Origin: an uncultured Chloroflexales bacterium
GTDB taxonomy: Bacteria; Chloroflexota; Chloroflexia; Chloroflexales; Chloroflexaceae
Direction of reading: 5' to 3'
DNA: 64,000 nt
NCBI GenBank assembly: GCA_937902315.1
Contig: CALGUG010000047.1
Span: forward strand, 1 to 64,000
Below are positions 51,529 through 59,426 of the stretch, piece after piece. Under the pieces are notes generated by a model that did not search any database, had not been told where the DNA came from, and worked only from the letters and a program-made list of their open reading frames with translations. The stretch's first letter is position 1. The number at the start of each line of letters is the position of its first letter. The position numbers were made by a program, and so were the translations under genes.

Positions 51529-53439
51529 ATGAGTATCCAGTCTCGAGCCATCACAGAGCCGAACGAGTCGGCAACGGATGATTATGTGGTGCTGCTTCCA
51601 ATCATTGACCTTGATGAGGCCCTCAGGCTTTTGCCTATGGCTATCTCGATGGCAAGGCTCAAGCAGGGACGTGTGTTGGTGTTGGGCATCGTCGAGATCG
51701 AGGAAGAGCATTCATTGAGCGATGGTCTGCTTGCAGCGCGCCGTTATCGAGCGGAGCTAGATGCCATTCCAGCCTTTAATGCCAATGAGCCGGTTCAAGT
51801 GCGTACCACTGTGCATGTTGACCACTCTCAGGCGGCAGCCATTCGTACGACCGTTCAAGAAGAACAGGCCTCGTTGGTTTTGCTTGGCTGGCAAGAGGAG
51901 CAGTCGTCGCCCGAGCGTTTGTTTGGTCCGCCGATCGATACGCTGTTGCGCGAGCCGCCCTGCGATACGATCGTGATGAAACTGCGCAATCAAACGTCGT
52001 GGCAGCGCATTCTTTTGCCGGTGCGTGGTGGCCCGCATACGCCCTTGGCCTGCGACACGGCCTTAGCTCTGGCAGAGCTGCACGATTCGGCTATTACTGT
52101 GCTCTATGCGACCGATCCGCGCCAACCGGATAGCCAAATGGTGCGCAATTCGCTCCAGAGTTTGCGCAGTATGCCGCGTGTTCAGCGCTGGATCGAGCGC
52201 GCTATCCCTGCCGAGCAAGCGATCTTGAGCGAAGCGCCCGATCATCAAGCGATAATCCTTGGTGTGACAGGTCGTCGAGGTGACCCCGAAGCGCCGCTTG
52301 GTCCCTTGACCGAGCGGATTTTACGCCGTGCCAATGAAACCGTTTTGTTGGTGCGTCACCGCCTCGATCAGAACGAAGAGCGCGCTCAAGCTCTCTGGCA
52401 GCAGCAGCGCGACTTGTCGGCTACTGTCGATCGTTGGTTCGCAGAAAACAACTTCTCTAGTTCCGAGTTTGAAGATCTCGAGCGGCTTTTGGCGCTGAAA
52501 GAGCAACAGAACCTGACGATCAGCTTGGGTTTGCCGGCCTTGAATGAAGAAGAGACGATCGGGCCGATTATCAAGAGCATTAAAACAGCCCTGATGGAAG
52601 AAGTGCCTCTGCTCGATGAGATCGTAGTGATCGACAGCCGTTCGACCGATCGCACCTGCGAGATCGCGCGCGAGCTTGGGGTGCCGGTTTATGTACATCA
52701 AGATATTTTGCCCAAGTATGGTAGCTTCCCCGGCAAAGGTGAGGCGCTCTGGAAGAGCCAGTACGTACTGAAGGGGGATATCATCGCCTGGATTGATACC
52801 GATATCAAAAATATCCACCCACGTTTTGTATATGGCATTATTGGGCCGCTGTTGCGCGATCCAAAGCTGATGTACTGTAAAGGCTTTTACCGCCGACCGA
52901 TCAAGCAAGGCGATAAGATCGTAGCAAGCGGTGGCGGGCGTGTGACCGAATTGACCGCTCGTCCGTTGCTCAACCTGTTTTACCCCGAATTGTCGGGTAT
53001 GGTTCAGCCGCTTTCGGGTGAATACGCTGGACGGCGCGAAGCTCTGGAGTGGTTACCCTTCTTTACGGGTTACGGCGTCGAGACCGCTATGCTGATCGAC
53101 TTGCTCGAACAGCACGGTTTGCAATCGCTGGCTCAAGTCGACCTGCACGAGCGTATCCATCGCAATCAGGAGCTTGTGCCGCTCTCGAAGATGGCTTTCG
53201 CCATTATTCAAGTCGTGATTCAGCGCCTAGAGCAGCGCCACCGCCTGCATGTGCTCGACGCTGTCAATCAAAGTATGAAGTTGATCCAGCAGAGCAGCGA
53301 ACAAGATGGTAGCTTCCGGCTAGAGTTGCGCGACATTCGCGATCACGAGCGGCCACCGATGGCTTCGATCCCAGAGTACCGCAAGATGCGCGGTCTTCCC
53401 GCTGCCCCTTCGTCTGGCGAGAGCCTACAGCGAAAATAA
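51529..53439 (+). CDS. gpgS: Tandem Usp domains fused to glucosyl-3-phosphoglycerate synthase
   Basis: The 636-residue product has two universal-stress-protein-like domains (about 15-150 and 155-280; LVLLGWQEEQSSPERLFG and AIILGVTGRRGD lie in the expected C-terminal strand/loop positions). A GT81 catalytic domain (about 325-600) follows, with LGLPALNEEETIGPI, VIDSRSTDRT, KYGSFPGKGEALWKS and DTDIKNIHP (DxD-type). GpgS joins UDP-glucose and 3-phosphoglycerate to make glucosyl-3-phosphoglycerate, the precursor of glucosylglycerate. The Usp fusion may sense ATP or stress. ATG 51529 is preferred to GTG 51520 because GCGAGG precedes it. No phosphatase gene (gpgP) is adjacent. Confidence 0.88.
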   Translation: MSIQSRAITEPNESATDDYVVLLPIIDLDEALRLLPMAISMARLKQGRVLVLGIVEIEEEHSLSDGLLAARRYRAELDAIPAFNANEPVQVRTTVHVDHSQAAAIRTTVQEEQASLVLLGWQEEQSSPERLFGPPIDTLLREPPCDTIVMKLRNQTSWQRILLPVRGGPHTPLACDTALALAELHDSAITVLYATDPRQPDSQMVRNSLQSLRSMPRVQRWIERAIPAEQAILSEAPDHQAIILGVTGRRGDPEAPLGPLTERILRRANETVLLVRHRLDQNEERAQALWQQQRDLSATVDRWFAENNFSSSEFEDLERLLALKEQQNLTISLGLPALNEEETIGPIIKSIKTALMEEVPLLDEIVVIDSRSTDRTCEIARELGVPVYVHQDILPKYGSFPGKGEALWKSQYVLKGDIIAWIDTDIKNIHPRFVYGIIGPLLRDPKLMYCKGFYRRPIKQGDKIVASGGGRVTELTARPLLNLFYPELSGMVQPLSGEYAGRREALEWLPFFTGYGVETAMLIDLLEQHGLQSLAQVDLHERIHRNQELVPLSKMAFAIIQVVIQRLEQRHRLHVLDAVNQSMKLIQQSSEQDGSFRLELRDIRDHERPPMASIPEYRKMRGLPAAPSSGESLQRK

Positions 53440-53451
53440 CCTCAACAATCC

Positions 53452-53490
53452 AAAAAGCTTCAAGTGGGCTTATTTAAGCCCTCCTGAAGC
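53452..53490 (-). terminator. Terminator between convergent genes
   Basis: GCTTCA+GGGCTT (53457-53471) pairs with AAGCCC+TGAAGC (53476-53490) with a symmetric 3x3 internal loop. On the - strand it ends in five T (53456-53452), so it mainly serves the - strand gene that ends at 53521; it may also stop gpgS transcripts. Confidence 0.82.
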
Positions 53491-53520
53491 CCTTTGGAAT
53501 CGATTGGACGCTGTCAAGCG

Positions 53521-54651
53521 CTAGAAGCTAGAGACATGGGTCTGGCTAGAGCTGTTCTCTTCCTCTTGATCGCGCCAGAGTTTGTGCATAATCTGAGAGC
53601 GACGTACATTCCAAATGATTGGCCCAAGGTGCGGGCCAAACTGCTCGATACAGTGTTGTAAATTGCGTTGGCTCGCAAATCGATGGCGGGCCGAAGAGCT
53701 GATCTGCTTGGCTTGATCGAGCGTCGATTCTAGGCCCGTGAGTGTATAGAAGTGAACATCATCGAAACCGAATGTAGCAGCGATATCGACCAAAGAAGGC
53801 ATGGCCTCAAAGGGTGGGGTGAGCGTCATTTCGGCGCGAATATGAATACCGCATTGGCGCGCCTCGCGGATGCTTTTCTTCAGCTTGGTGCAGTGACTCG
53901 TCTGTAGAATCTGGCTAGCATCGAGCGAGATACGCAGAGCTTCGCAGCCCGAGGCGCGCAACAAGAGCAAACACTCTTCATCGAGCTCTGTTAGATGAGC
54001 GTAACATTCCCACGCAAGATCAAGTTCGGTTTGAATAAGCCGTTTTGCAAAGAGCTGGAGCCAGAGCAAGTCGTGGCCCAGTTCGGCTGCGCACAGCAGA
54101 AAGTGGCGAATGCCGTGCTCACGAGCGATCGAACGCATTTCGTCGATGATCTGTTCGGGCGCTCGTAAGCTGCCTTTTGCTGGCTCGAGGGAAGCTAGCA
54201 GGGCAGTTTGGAGCTCGCCTCTGGGCGCGCGCAGCCGATAGCTTTCTAGCTCGACGAGGTGGCGGGCAGGGAAGAATGGCTCGTTATTGGCTAAGCTCAG
54301 CTCGCCCGTGTGTTTGGGATCGATGTTGCTCAACAGCTCTTGGCAGAGGCCCAAGAGTTCGTGGGGTTGGCGTGGCGATGCCACCAACAAAAGTCGGGCC
54401 GCTGTCCACTTACAGGCTTGGGCCGCTTCTTGCAGTTGTTGGTCGTTATCGCCCATAATGACGACCACTTGGGGCTGAAAGCTGCGCAAAAAACGACCGT
54501 TTTGTTCGAGGCTATATTTTTGACCGCGTGAGACATCGAAGATCCGCACGATGTGGCGTTGCTGTTCGAGATAGCTCGCTAGGTAGATCAATACAAAAGG
54601 TGGAAGTTGTGTTGATTTCAGCGCATCGAGTGCGATTAGTGCTATATTCAC
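53521..54651 (-). CDS. Degenerate B12-binding/radical-SAM-like protein lacking the Fe-S cysteines
   Basis: A 376-residue protein. The first ~45 residues (LPPFVLIYLASYLEQQRHIV) resemble the start of B12-binding-domain radical SAM enzymes. The segment APEQIIDEMRSIAREHGIRHF (about 165-185, in outline) resembles the part of the radical SAM barrel that normally follows the cluster motif, and ECLLLLRASGCEALRISLD resembles a later barrel strand. The expected CxxxCxxC is absent, and no other three cysteines have that spacing. A pseudo-enzyme or non-catalytic partner is inferred. It is divergent from ubiE. Confidence 0.6.
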   Translation of the reverse strand: MNIALIALDALKSTQLPPFVLIYLASYLEQQRHIVRIFDVSRGQKYSLEQNGRFLRSFQPQVVVIMGDNDQQLQEAAQACKWTAARLLLVASPRQPHELLGLCQELLSNIDPKHTGELSLANNEPFFPARHLVELESYRLRAPRGELQTALLASLEPAKGSLRAPEQIIDEMRSIAREHGIRHFLLCAAELGHDLLWLQLFAKRLIQTELDLAWECYAHLTELDEECLLLLRASGCEALRISLDASQILQTSHCTKLKKSIREARQCGIHIRAEMTLTPPFEAMPSLVDIAATFGFDDVHFYTLTGLESTLDQAKQISSSARHRFASQRNLQHCIEQFGPHLGPIIWNVRRSQIMHKLWRDQEEENSSSQTHVSSF

Positions 54652-54982
54652 GGTAGACCCCGATCTAGGGTAATTGGAGATGCGAAGACATATGCCAGCT
54701 CTCAGTTGCGATAAGCTCTCAGAGTGGCACGAAGCAGAATAGATGTATTACAATGTGAGGGTACCATTGCGAGTTAATCAAGCGATGACGAGGAAGTAGA
54801 ACAATCTGACAATTGCGTAAGACTGTTGACTAGGCTAGCGTTACGATTTGCTTGTTTGTAGTAACTATAATCTTTTGTTAGTGCTGTATCGACGGATTAG
54901 ATCGGCGCGGCCAAGAAAGGCTGCAACTATCGATCTGCCACAACAGTCTTATTCATGAACAAATATGTTGAGGAGAAGCGAC
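54652..54982. other. Divergent intergenic region upstream of ubiE
   Basis: About 330 nt between the - strand radical-SAM-like gene and ubiE, with no gene. A perfect TATAAT (54866-54871) preceded by TAAC is the best + strand -10 candidate, without a good -35. Nothing convincing is seen for the - strand gene. Confidence 0.35.
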
Positions 54983-55696
54983 GTGAGTGTTTTACCGCCG
55001 ATAGAGCAAAAAGCGGCCTATGTCGAGCGAATGTTTGCCCGTATTGCGCCCGGCTACGACCGTATGAATAGATTGATGACCTTTGGCTTAGACCAAGGTT
55101 GGCGCAAGATCGTAGTCGACTCAGTCGCCCCGATCTCCAATGGGCGTGTACTTGATGTAGGCACGGGCACGGGCGATTTCCTGCCCATGCTGGCAGAGTG
55201 GGTGCCCAATGGTGTCACGGTTGGTGTTGATTTCTGTGTGCCGATGATGGTCGAAGGCCTGCCGAAGATCAATAATCTTTCGCAACGGGTCAGCTTCAGC
55301 GCCGGAGACGCTCTGCACTTGCCTTTCGCTTCCGATAGCTTCGATGCGATCACAACAGGGTTCGCCATGCGCAATGTGGTCGATATCGATCAGGCCCTAC
55401 GCGAAATGTATCGCGTGGCACGCCCGGGCGGTGTGATGGCCTGTTTAGAGGTCGCTCGTCCGAAGCTGTGGCTATTGAGACTTGGACATAAGATCTATTT
55501 TGAAGGCGTAGTACCGTGGATCGGCGCGATCGTCAATGGTGACCGCAAGGCCTATACCTACTTGCCGCAGTCGGCACGCGCTTTCCCGCCGCCTGACCAA
55601 CTCGCTCAAATGATGAGCAATGCTGGCTGGAAGCATGTAAGATATCGCTTGTTGGGTCTAGGAGCTGTCGCTCTCCACACTGCTGTGAAGCTCTAA
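54983..55696 (+). CDS. ubiE: UbiE/MenG-type quinone methyltransferase
   Basis: A SAM-dependent C-methyltransferase of menaquinone/ubiquinone synthesis. The 237-residue product shows the family's N-terminal VERMFARIAPGYDRMNRLMTFGLDQGWR, motif I VLDVGTGTGDFLPML, and GFAMRNVVDIDQALREMYRVARPGG. An ATG at 54965 is in frame, but the GAGGAG lies after it and directly serves GTG 54983, which is chosen. The likely substrate is demethylmenaquinol, though no other men gene is in view. Confidence 0.88.
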   Translation: MSVLPPIEQKAAYVERMFARIAPGYDRMNRLMTFGLDQGWRKIVVDSVAPISNGRVLDVGTGTGDFLPMLAEWVPNGVTVGVDFCVPMMVEGLPKINNLSQRVSFSAGDALHLPFASDSFDAITTGFAMRNVVDIDQALREMYRVARPGGVMACLEVARPKLWLLRLGHKIYFEGVVPWIGAIVNGDRKAYTYLPQSARAFPPPDQLAQMMSNAGWKHVRYRLLGLGAVALHTAVKL

Positions 55697-55720
55697 TTGA
55701 ACTTTGGGTAAGGTACGTTT

Positions 55721-56638
55721 ATGGCACAATACGATGACGACTACATCGCGCGCAAACGACGCCGTCAGCGTGAAAACTTAATGAATCAGCGCTTACGTCG
55801 TTCGCGCGGTGAGGAGGTCGAGGATAACCTTGATGATTATGGCTACGATGAGGATGACTACGAATACGACTATGAACCGGTCTTGCCACCTTCGTCGCGT
55901 TATCGGCGGCCCGCTCCTCCTGTGGCTGGCAATGGTTGTGCCCAAAGCGTACTTTACCTCTGTTTAGCCTTTGTGGCGGTTGCTCTTATCGTCGTCTTCT
56001 TCTTGTCTCGCACAACGTCCGATGTGACCTCGCTGTTCCGAGGTGTCGCCCCCAGCATGCAGGCTATGTTGAGCACACCGACGACCACCTTGCGTACCGA
56101 TTCGGCCGCTGTGATTCGGCGTGTTCAGCAGCTCAATCGGCTTGAAACTACTTCGTTCACGATCGAGAAGGTGATCGAGGCTGGCGTAGAGGGCAATCCC
56201 TTCTACAACTTGTTATACAAAGATAAACTTTTGTTGATCGCGCATGGCACGGTGGTGGCGGGCATCGATCTCAGCCAGATCACAGAGAGCGATATTTCGA
56301 TCTCGCCCGACGGCAAGAGTCTAACGATTCGGCTGCCTCCAGCACAGATCTTGAGCGCGTCGCTCGACAACTCTAAGACGCGCGTCTATCAGCGCGATAG
56401 TGCGCTCTTTGCCGAGAACAAAGATCTCGAAACCCAGGCGCGTATCGCAGCAGAAAACCAGATTCTGATCGCCGCCTGCGAAGACGGAATCTTGCAGAAG
56501 GCCACCAACGACGCCAAAGCTGCTATGACTCAGCTCTTGACCTTGGCTGATTTCGAAAGTGTTAACGTGGTGCCGCAGTCGCCAGGTCAGTGTGCTGCGC
56601 CAGTGAATCTGACACCACAGCCCAATAGCGCGCCCTAA
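55721..56638 (+). CDS. DUF4230 membrane-anchored protein
   Basis: A 305-residue protein of unknown function. Residues 1-60 are highly charged (RKRRRQRE, then an Asp/Glu/Tyr-rich stretch). One membrane helix lies at about 75-95, and the exported part resembles DUF4230 (FTIEKVIEAG, VVAGIDLSQITESDI, LTIRLPPAQIL). It starts 24 nt after ubiE, so co-transcription is likely. The family is widespread; a link to envelope maintenance is speculation. A terminator-like hairpin follows 118 nt downstream. Confidence 0.8.
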   Translation: MAQYDDDYIARKRRRQRENLMNQRLRRSRGEEVEDNLDDYGYDEDDYEYDYEPVLPPSSRYRRPAPPVAGNGCAQSVLYLCLAFVAVALIVVFFLSRTTSDVTSLFRGVAPSMQAMLSTPTTTLRTDSAAVIRRVQQLNRLETTSFTIEKVIEAGVEGNPFYNLLYKDKLLLIAHGTVVAGIDLSQITESDISISPDGKSLTIRLPPAQILSASLDNSKTRVYQRDSALFAENKDLETQARIAAENQILIAACEDGILQKATNDAKAAMTQLLTLADFESVNVVPQSPGQCAAPVNLTPQPNSAP

Positions 56639-56725
56639 ACTTCCAGTCTATTAGGCTTCTCTTAGCTTTCGAATTGTTTTATACAAGTTAACTATTGATG
56701 GTCATACAACAGACGGTTTTTATAC

Positions 56726-56784
56726 TATAATAGCAACGATTGGCCTGAAACAAGACGCAGAGGTCATATTTGCCTCTGCTTTTT
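56726..56784 (+). promoter_or_regulatory. -10 element followed by a terminator hairpin upstream of birA
   Basis: A perfect TATAAT (56726-56731) lies 25 nt before a hairpin GCAGAGG/CCTCTGC (56757-56763, 56773-56779) with TTTTTATTG behind it. The hairpin may simply end the ubiE-DUF4230 transcript. If the TATAAT is active, it would be an early terminator in the birA leader, an attenuator arrangement. No -35 is clear. Confidence 0.5.
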
Positions 56785-56842
56785 ATTGTTTTTTGTGCTT
56801 TCGAAATCTGTTGGATAGCAAGTAAGGGAACGTACGACAATC

Positions 56843-57646
56843 GTGATCATGCGCCCAGAAGAGATTACAACACAGTTAGCTACGCAACTTCTTCCTAGGG
56901 AAGTGCTCTGTTTCGATGTGCTTAGCTCGACTATGGATGAAGTTCGTAGCCGCGCCCTTGCAGGTGCGCCAGAGGGCCTTTTGGTGCTTGCAGAGCAGCA
57001 GACTTCCGGGCGCGGGCGTATGGGGCGGGTCTGGCAGTCGCCGCCGAATAACAACCTCTATATGTCGTGGCTGTTGCGCCCAACCTGGCTGCCTTCAGAT
57101 CAGGTGTATGCTCTCACCATGCTCTTCGGCGTGAGTCTTTGTGCTGCCATCAAAGAGGTGAGCGGCCTGTCTGCTCAACTCAAGTGGCCTAACGATCTCT
57201 TGCTTCCGCTTGGAGTAGGTAACCCAAAGCTCGGCAAAGCCGGAGGGATTCTTGTTGATGCGAAGTGGCGGGGCCATGGCTTAGAATTTGCTAACGTTGG
57301 TTGCGGAGTAAATGTTAATGCTCACCCCCCACTCGATGCATTACTACACTACCCCCCGACATCGCTAGCAGCTGCCTGTGGTCATTCGCTTGATCGGCTT
57401 GAACTCTTACGCAGTTTCATTCGTCAGCTCGATCAAGGCTATGCGATGTTGCATCAACAGCACTATGATCAACTCTTCCAAAGCTGGCGAGCTTGTTTAG
57501 CCACGCTTGGAACACAGGTCACGATCCAGACCCCAACCGGTGAGCTAGAGGGCATAGCTGAGGATGTGCTTCCCTCGGGCGCTCTCGTATTACGCAGATC
57601 GGGAGGAGAGCGTGTTACCGTCACAACTGGTGATGTGGCAGCCTAA
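56843..57646 (+). CDS. birA: Biotin--[acetyl-CoA-carboxylase] ligase
   Basis: Attaches biotin to biotin carboxyl carrier protein through biotinyl-AMP. The 267-residue product has SSTMDEVR, the adenylate-forming loop GRGRMGR (about residues 56-62), KWPNDLL and NVGCGVNVN, and a C-terminal SH3-like domain. There is no N-terminal helix-turn-helix, so it is the monofunctional type and cannot repress biotin genes. The start is GTG 56843, with AAGGGA 13 nt upstream; ATG 56849 is possible. Confidence 0.93.
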   Translation: MIMRPEEITTQLATQLLPREVLCFDVLSSTMDEVRSRALAGAPEGLLVLAEQQTSGRGRMGRVWQSPPNNNLYMSWLLRPTWLPSDQVYALTMLFGVSLCAAIKEVSGLSAQLKWPNDLLLPLGVGNPKLGKAGGILVDAKWRGHGLEFANVGCGVNVNAHPPLDALLHYPPTSLAAACGHSLDRLELLRSFIRQLDQGYAMLHQQHYDQLFQSWRACLATLGTQVTIQTPTGELEGIAEDVLPSGALVLRRSGGERVTVTTGDVAA

Positions 57647-57750
57647 AACTGCGCATCAGCTTTCTATCAGCTTGTGGCTAGGTTAGTACTAATGAACCTA
57701 TGGTATAGTACTTTCAGTTTAGCTAACAAGCATAACCATGTAATCTAGTA

Positions 57751-58848
57751 ATGCTACCACGTCGTAGCAGAACGGAGCGAGCACGTATGCGATTACCTGC
57801 ACGACGCCTGTTCATGGGCGTGTTGCTTATAATGGGCTTGGTAGGCATAGTTTATGTCGCCCGCATCGGCTACCGATGGAATAGGGCGATCAGCGACGTT
57901 AATCAGGTGTTTGTTACGTCGGTAACCCTGCCAAATCTCGAGACACCTGTTCCAACGACAGCCGCTCACGTTGCCAATCAACCTACGCAATTGATTCCTT
58001 CGCCCACGCCGGAACCCCCCTTGCCCGATGGGACAACAACAATTTTGTTGATGGGAACGGATGCGCGACCTACTGATACCGAGCCGACCCGCACCGATGC
58101 GCTTGTCCTCGTTCATCTTAATTGGCACGACAATAAAGTGAGCATGCTTTCGCTGCCGCGCGACCTCTGGGTAACCTACCCGGGCGGCTATGGCGAAGGG
58201 CGTATCAACGCGGCCTATGCCCGTGGCGAAAAGCAAATGGCCGGTGGCGGCCCCGAGTTGGCGAAAGCGACCGTCAGTGAGTTAACCGGCCTCAAGGTCG
58301 ATTACTTCATTATGATGAACTTTACCGCCTTCAAAACGGTCATCGACGAACTCGGTGGCATTTCGATCAATGTGCCCAAAGAGATCATAGATCCCAACTT
58401 CCCCACAGATGACTATCGCACGATCGAGGTTCACTTCAAAGCGGGCGAACAGATTATGGATGGTGAACGAGCCTTGATCTATGCTCGCACCCGCCACGCC
58501 GATAGCGACTTTGGGCGCAATCAGCGCCAGCAAGAAGTCTTGATGGCGATCTTCAAAACCATCCGCGAAAAGGGCCTGTTCGATCAGATCACCAATATCG
58601 ATCGCTACACTAGCGCTCTGCGCGACCATGTCAAGACCGATCTTCCGCGCTCGATGCTCTTCGATCTGGCTCGTTTGGGCGCGGGTCTCGATCCCGATCG
58701 CATCCATCGCTATGCGATCGATTCGCAGATCATCTACGAATTGAAGGACCCAGCGACTTTTGCGGTCGAGCCAAAAGAGCTGCGCAAGATCATCGGTCAG
58801 ATCACGGGCGATGCGGTTTCATCGGCTGGTGGCACCGAACAGAAGTAG
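57751..58848 (+). CDS. LytR-CpsA-Psr (LCP) family protein
   Basis: A membrane-anchored phosphotransferase that attaches polymers to the cell wall or related carriers. The 365-residue product has a basic N-terminus, one membrane helix (about 20-38), a Pro/Thr-rich stalk (about 65-92), and an LCP domain with LLMGTDARP, RTDALVLVHLN, SLPRDLWV, GRINAAYARG and YARTRHADSDFGRNQRQQEV, including the conserved arginines. Such proteins are typical of wall-polymer-bearing bacteria. TATAGT near 57705 may be its -10. Confidence 0.92.
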   Translation: MLPRRSRTERARMRLPARRLFMGVLLIMGLVGIVYVARIGYRWNRAISDVNQVFVTSVTLPNLETPVPTTAAHVANQPTQLIPSPTPEPPLPDGTTTILLMGTDARPTDTEPTRTDALVLVHLNWHDNKVSMLSLPRDLWVTYPGGYGEGRINAAYARGEKQMAGGGPELAKATVSELTGLKVDYFIMMNFTAFKTVIDELGGISINVPKEIIDPNFPTDDYRTIEVHFKAGEQIMDGERALIYARTRHADSDFGRNQRQQEVLMAIFKTIREKGLFDQITNIDRYTSALRDHVKTDLPRSMLFDLARLGAGLDPDRIHRYAIDSQIIYELKDPATFAVEPKELRKIIGQITGDAVSSAGGTEQK

Positions 58849-58887
58849 CCCTTCAAGCGCGAAAAGCGCCTTCTAACTCGATAGCTG

Positions 58888-58933
58888 TTGTTGTGTGGAA
58901 TTGTGTCTCTCAGCGCAGAATTCCACACAACAA
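58888..58933. repeat. 15-bp perfect inverted repeat after the LCP gene
   Basis: TTGTTGTGTGGAATT (58888-58902) and AATTCCACACAACAA (58919-58933) are exact inverted arms, 16 nt apart, 40 nt after the LCP stop. There is no T tract, so it is not a standard terminator. Confidence 0.65.
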
Positions 58934-58989
58934 ACGAGAGCAATCCCTTCATAATCCCAACCCAAGCGGCTTCTCTAAGACTCCTGCTA

Positions 58990-59110
58990 TCAGCTTCACA
59001 AAGCTGTCTTGTATCAAGGCGGAAAGGGCTTTTACCCAAAAAGTTCCTAACCGCGTCCGCCTACGGCTACAAAATCGCTTTCCCAAACCAGACACGTCTC
59101 CTTAGATTCG
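58990..59110 (-). repeat. Dispersed intergenic repeat, family A, copy 8
   Basis: The reverse core CGCGTCCGCCTACGGCTA is at 59052-59069, preceded by AAAAAGTTCCTAAC. The remaining family features are weak. It faces copy 9, 136 nt away, in the opposite orientation. Confidence 0.55.
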
Positions 59111-59159
59111 CTGCGATCGATGCTAGCTCAGTGCTTGAACATTGCTTTGCAGAGCGGAT

Positions 59160-59300
59160 CTCTGCGCGCAGGGTTAGCCCACTCAGTGAGTGGTTAGGAC
59201 GTTGATAGCCGAAGGCGGACGCGCTAGAAGCCTGCTTTGGGCGAGAGACTTGGCCGCCAGAGCACAGAACCGATCAAGTGGCTAGAGCTGAAACACGCAG
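59160..59300 (+). repeat. Dispersed intergenic repeat, family A, copy 9
   Basis: The forward core TAGCCGAAGGCGGACGCG (59206-59223) is followed by CTAGAAGCCTGCTTTGGGCG, AGAGACTTGGCCGCCAGAGC and AAGTGGCTAG, closely matching copies 4 and 6. The 578-nt gap 58849-59426 holds this pair of repeats and the inverted repeat but no gene. Confidence 0.7.
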
Positions 59301-59426
59301 AATCGCCTTGGGCGGCTGTGTGTTTTGTGCTTTTTAGCGATCTGCTTGATAATGGGCTTTCGCGATCATCGATTGCGATTTGGACAAGCATAGCCTAGCC
59401 CGTCGGGCTTGAGTATCGAACATAGT

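Noticed and set aside
58886..58906. A 17-nt stretch (TGTTGTGTGGAATTGTG) that, from memory, equals part of the E. coli lac promoter/operator, raising the idea of vector contamination or a lac-type operator.
   Set aside because: The match stops at once on both sides, the stretch is part of a native 15-bp inverted repeat, and no lac gene or repressor is nearby. Coincidence is the simplest reading.
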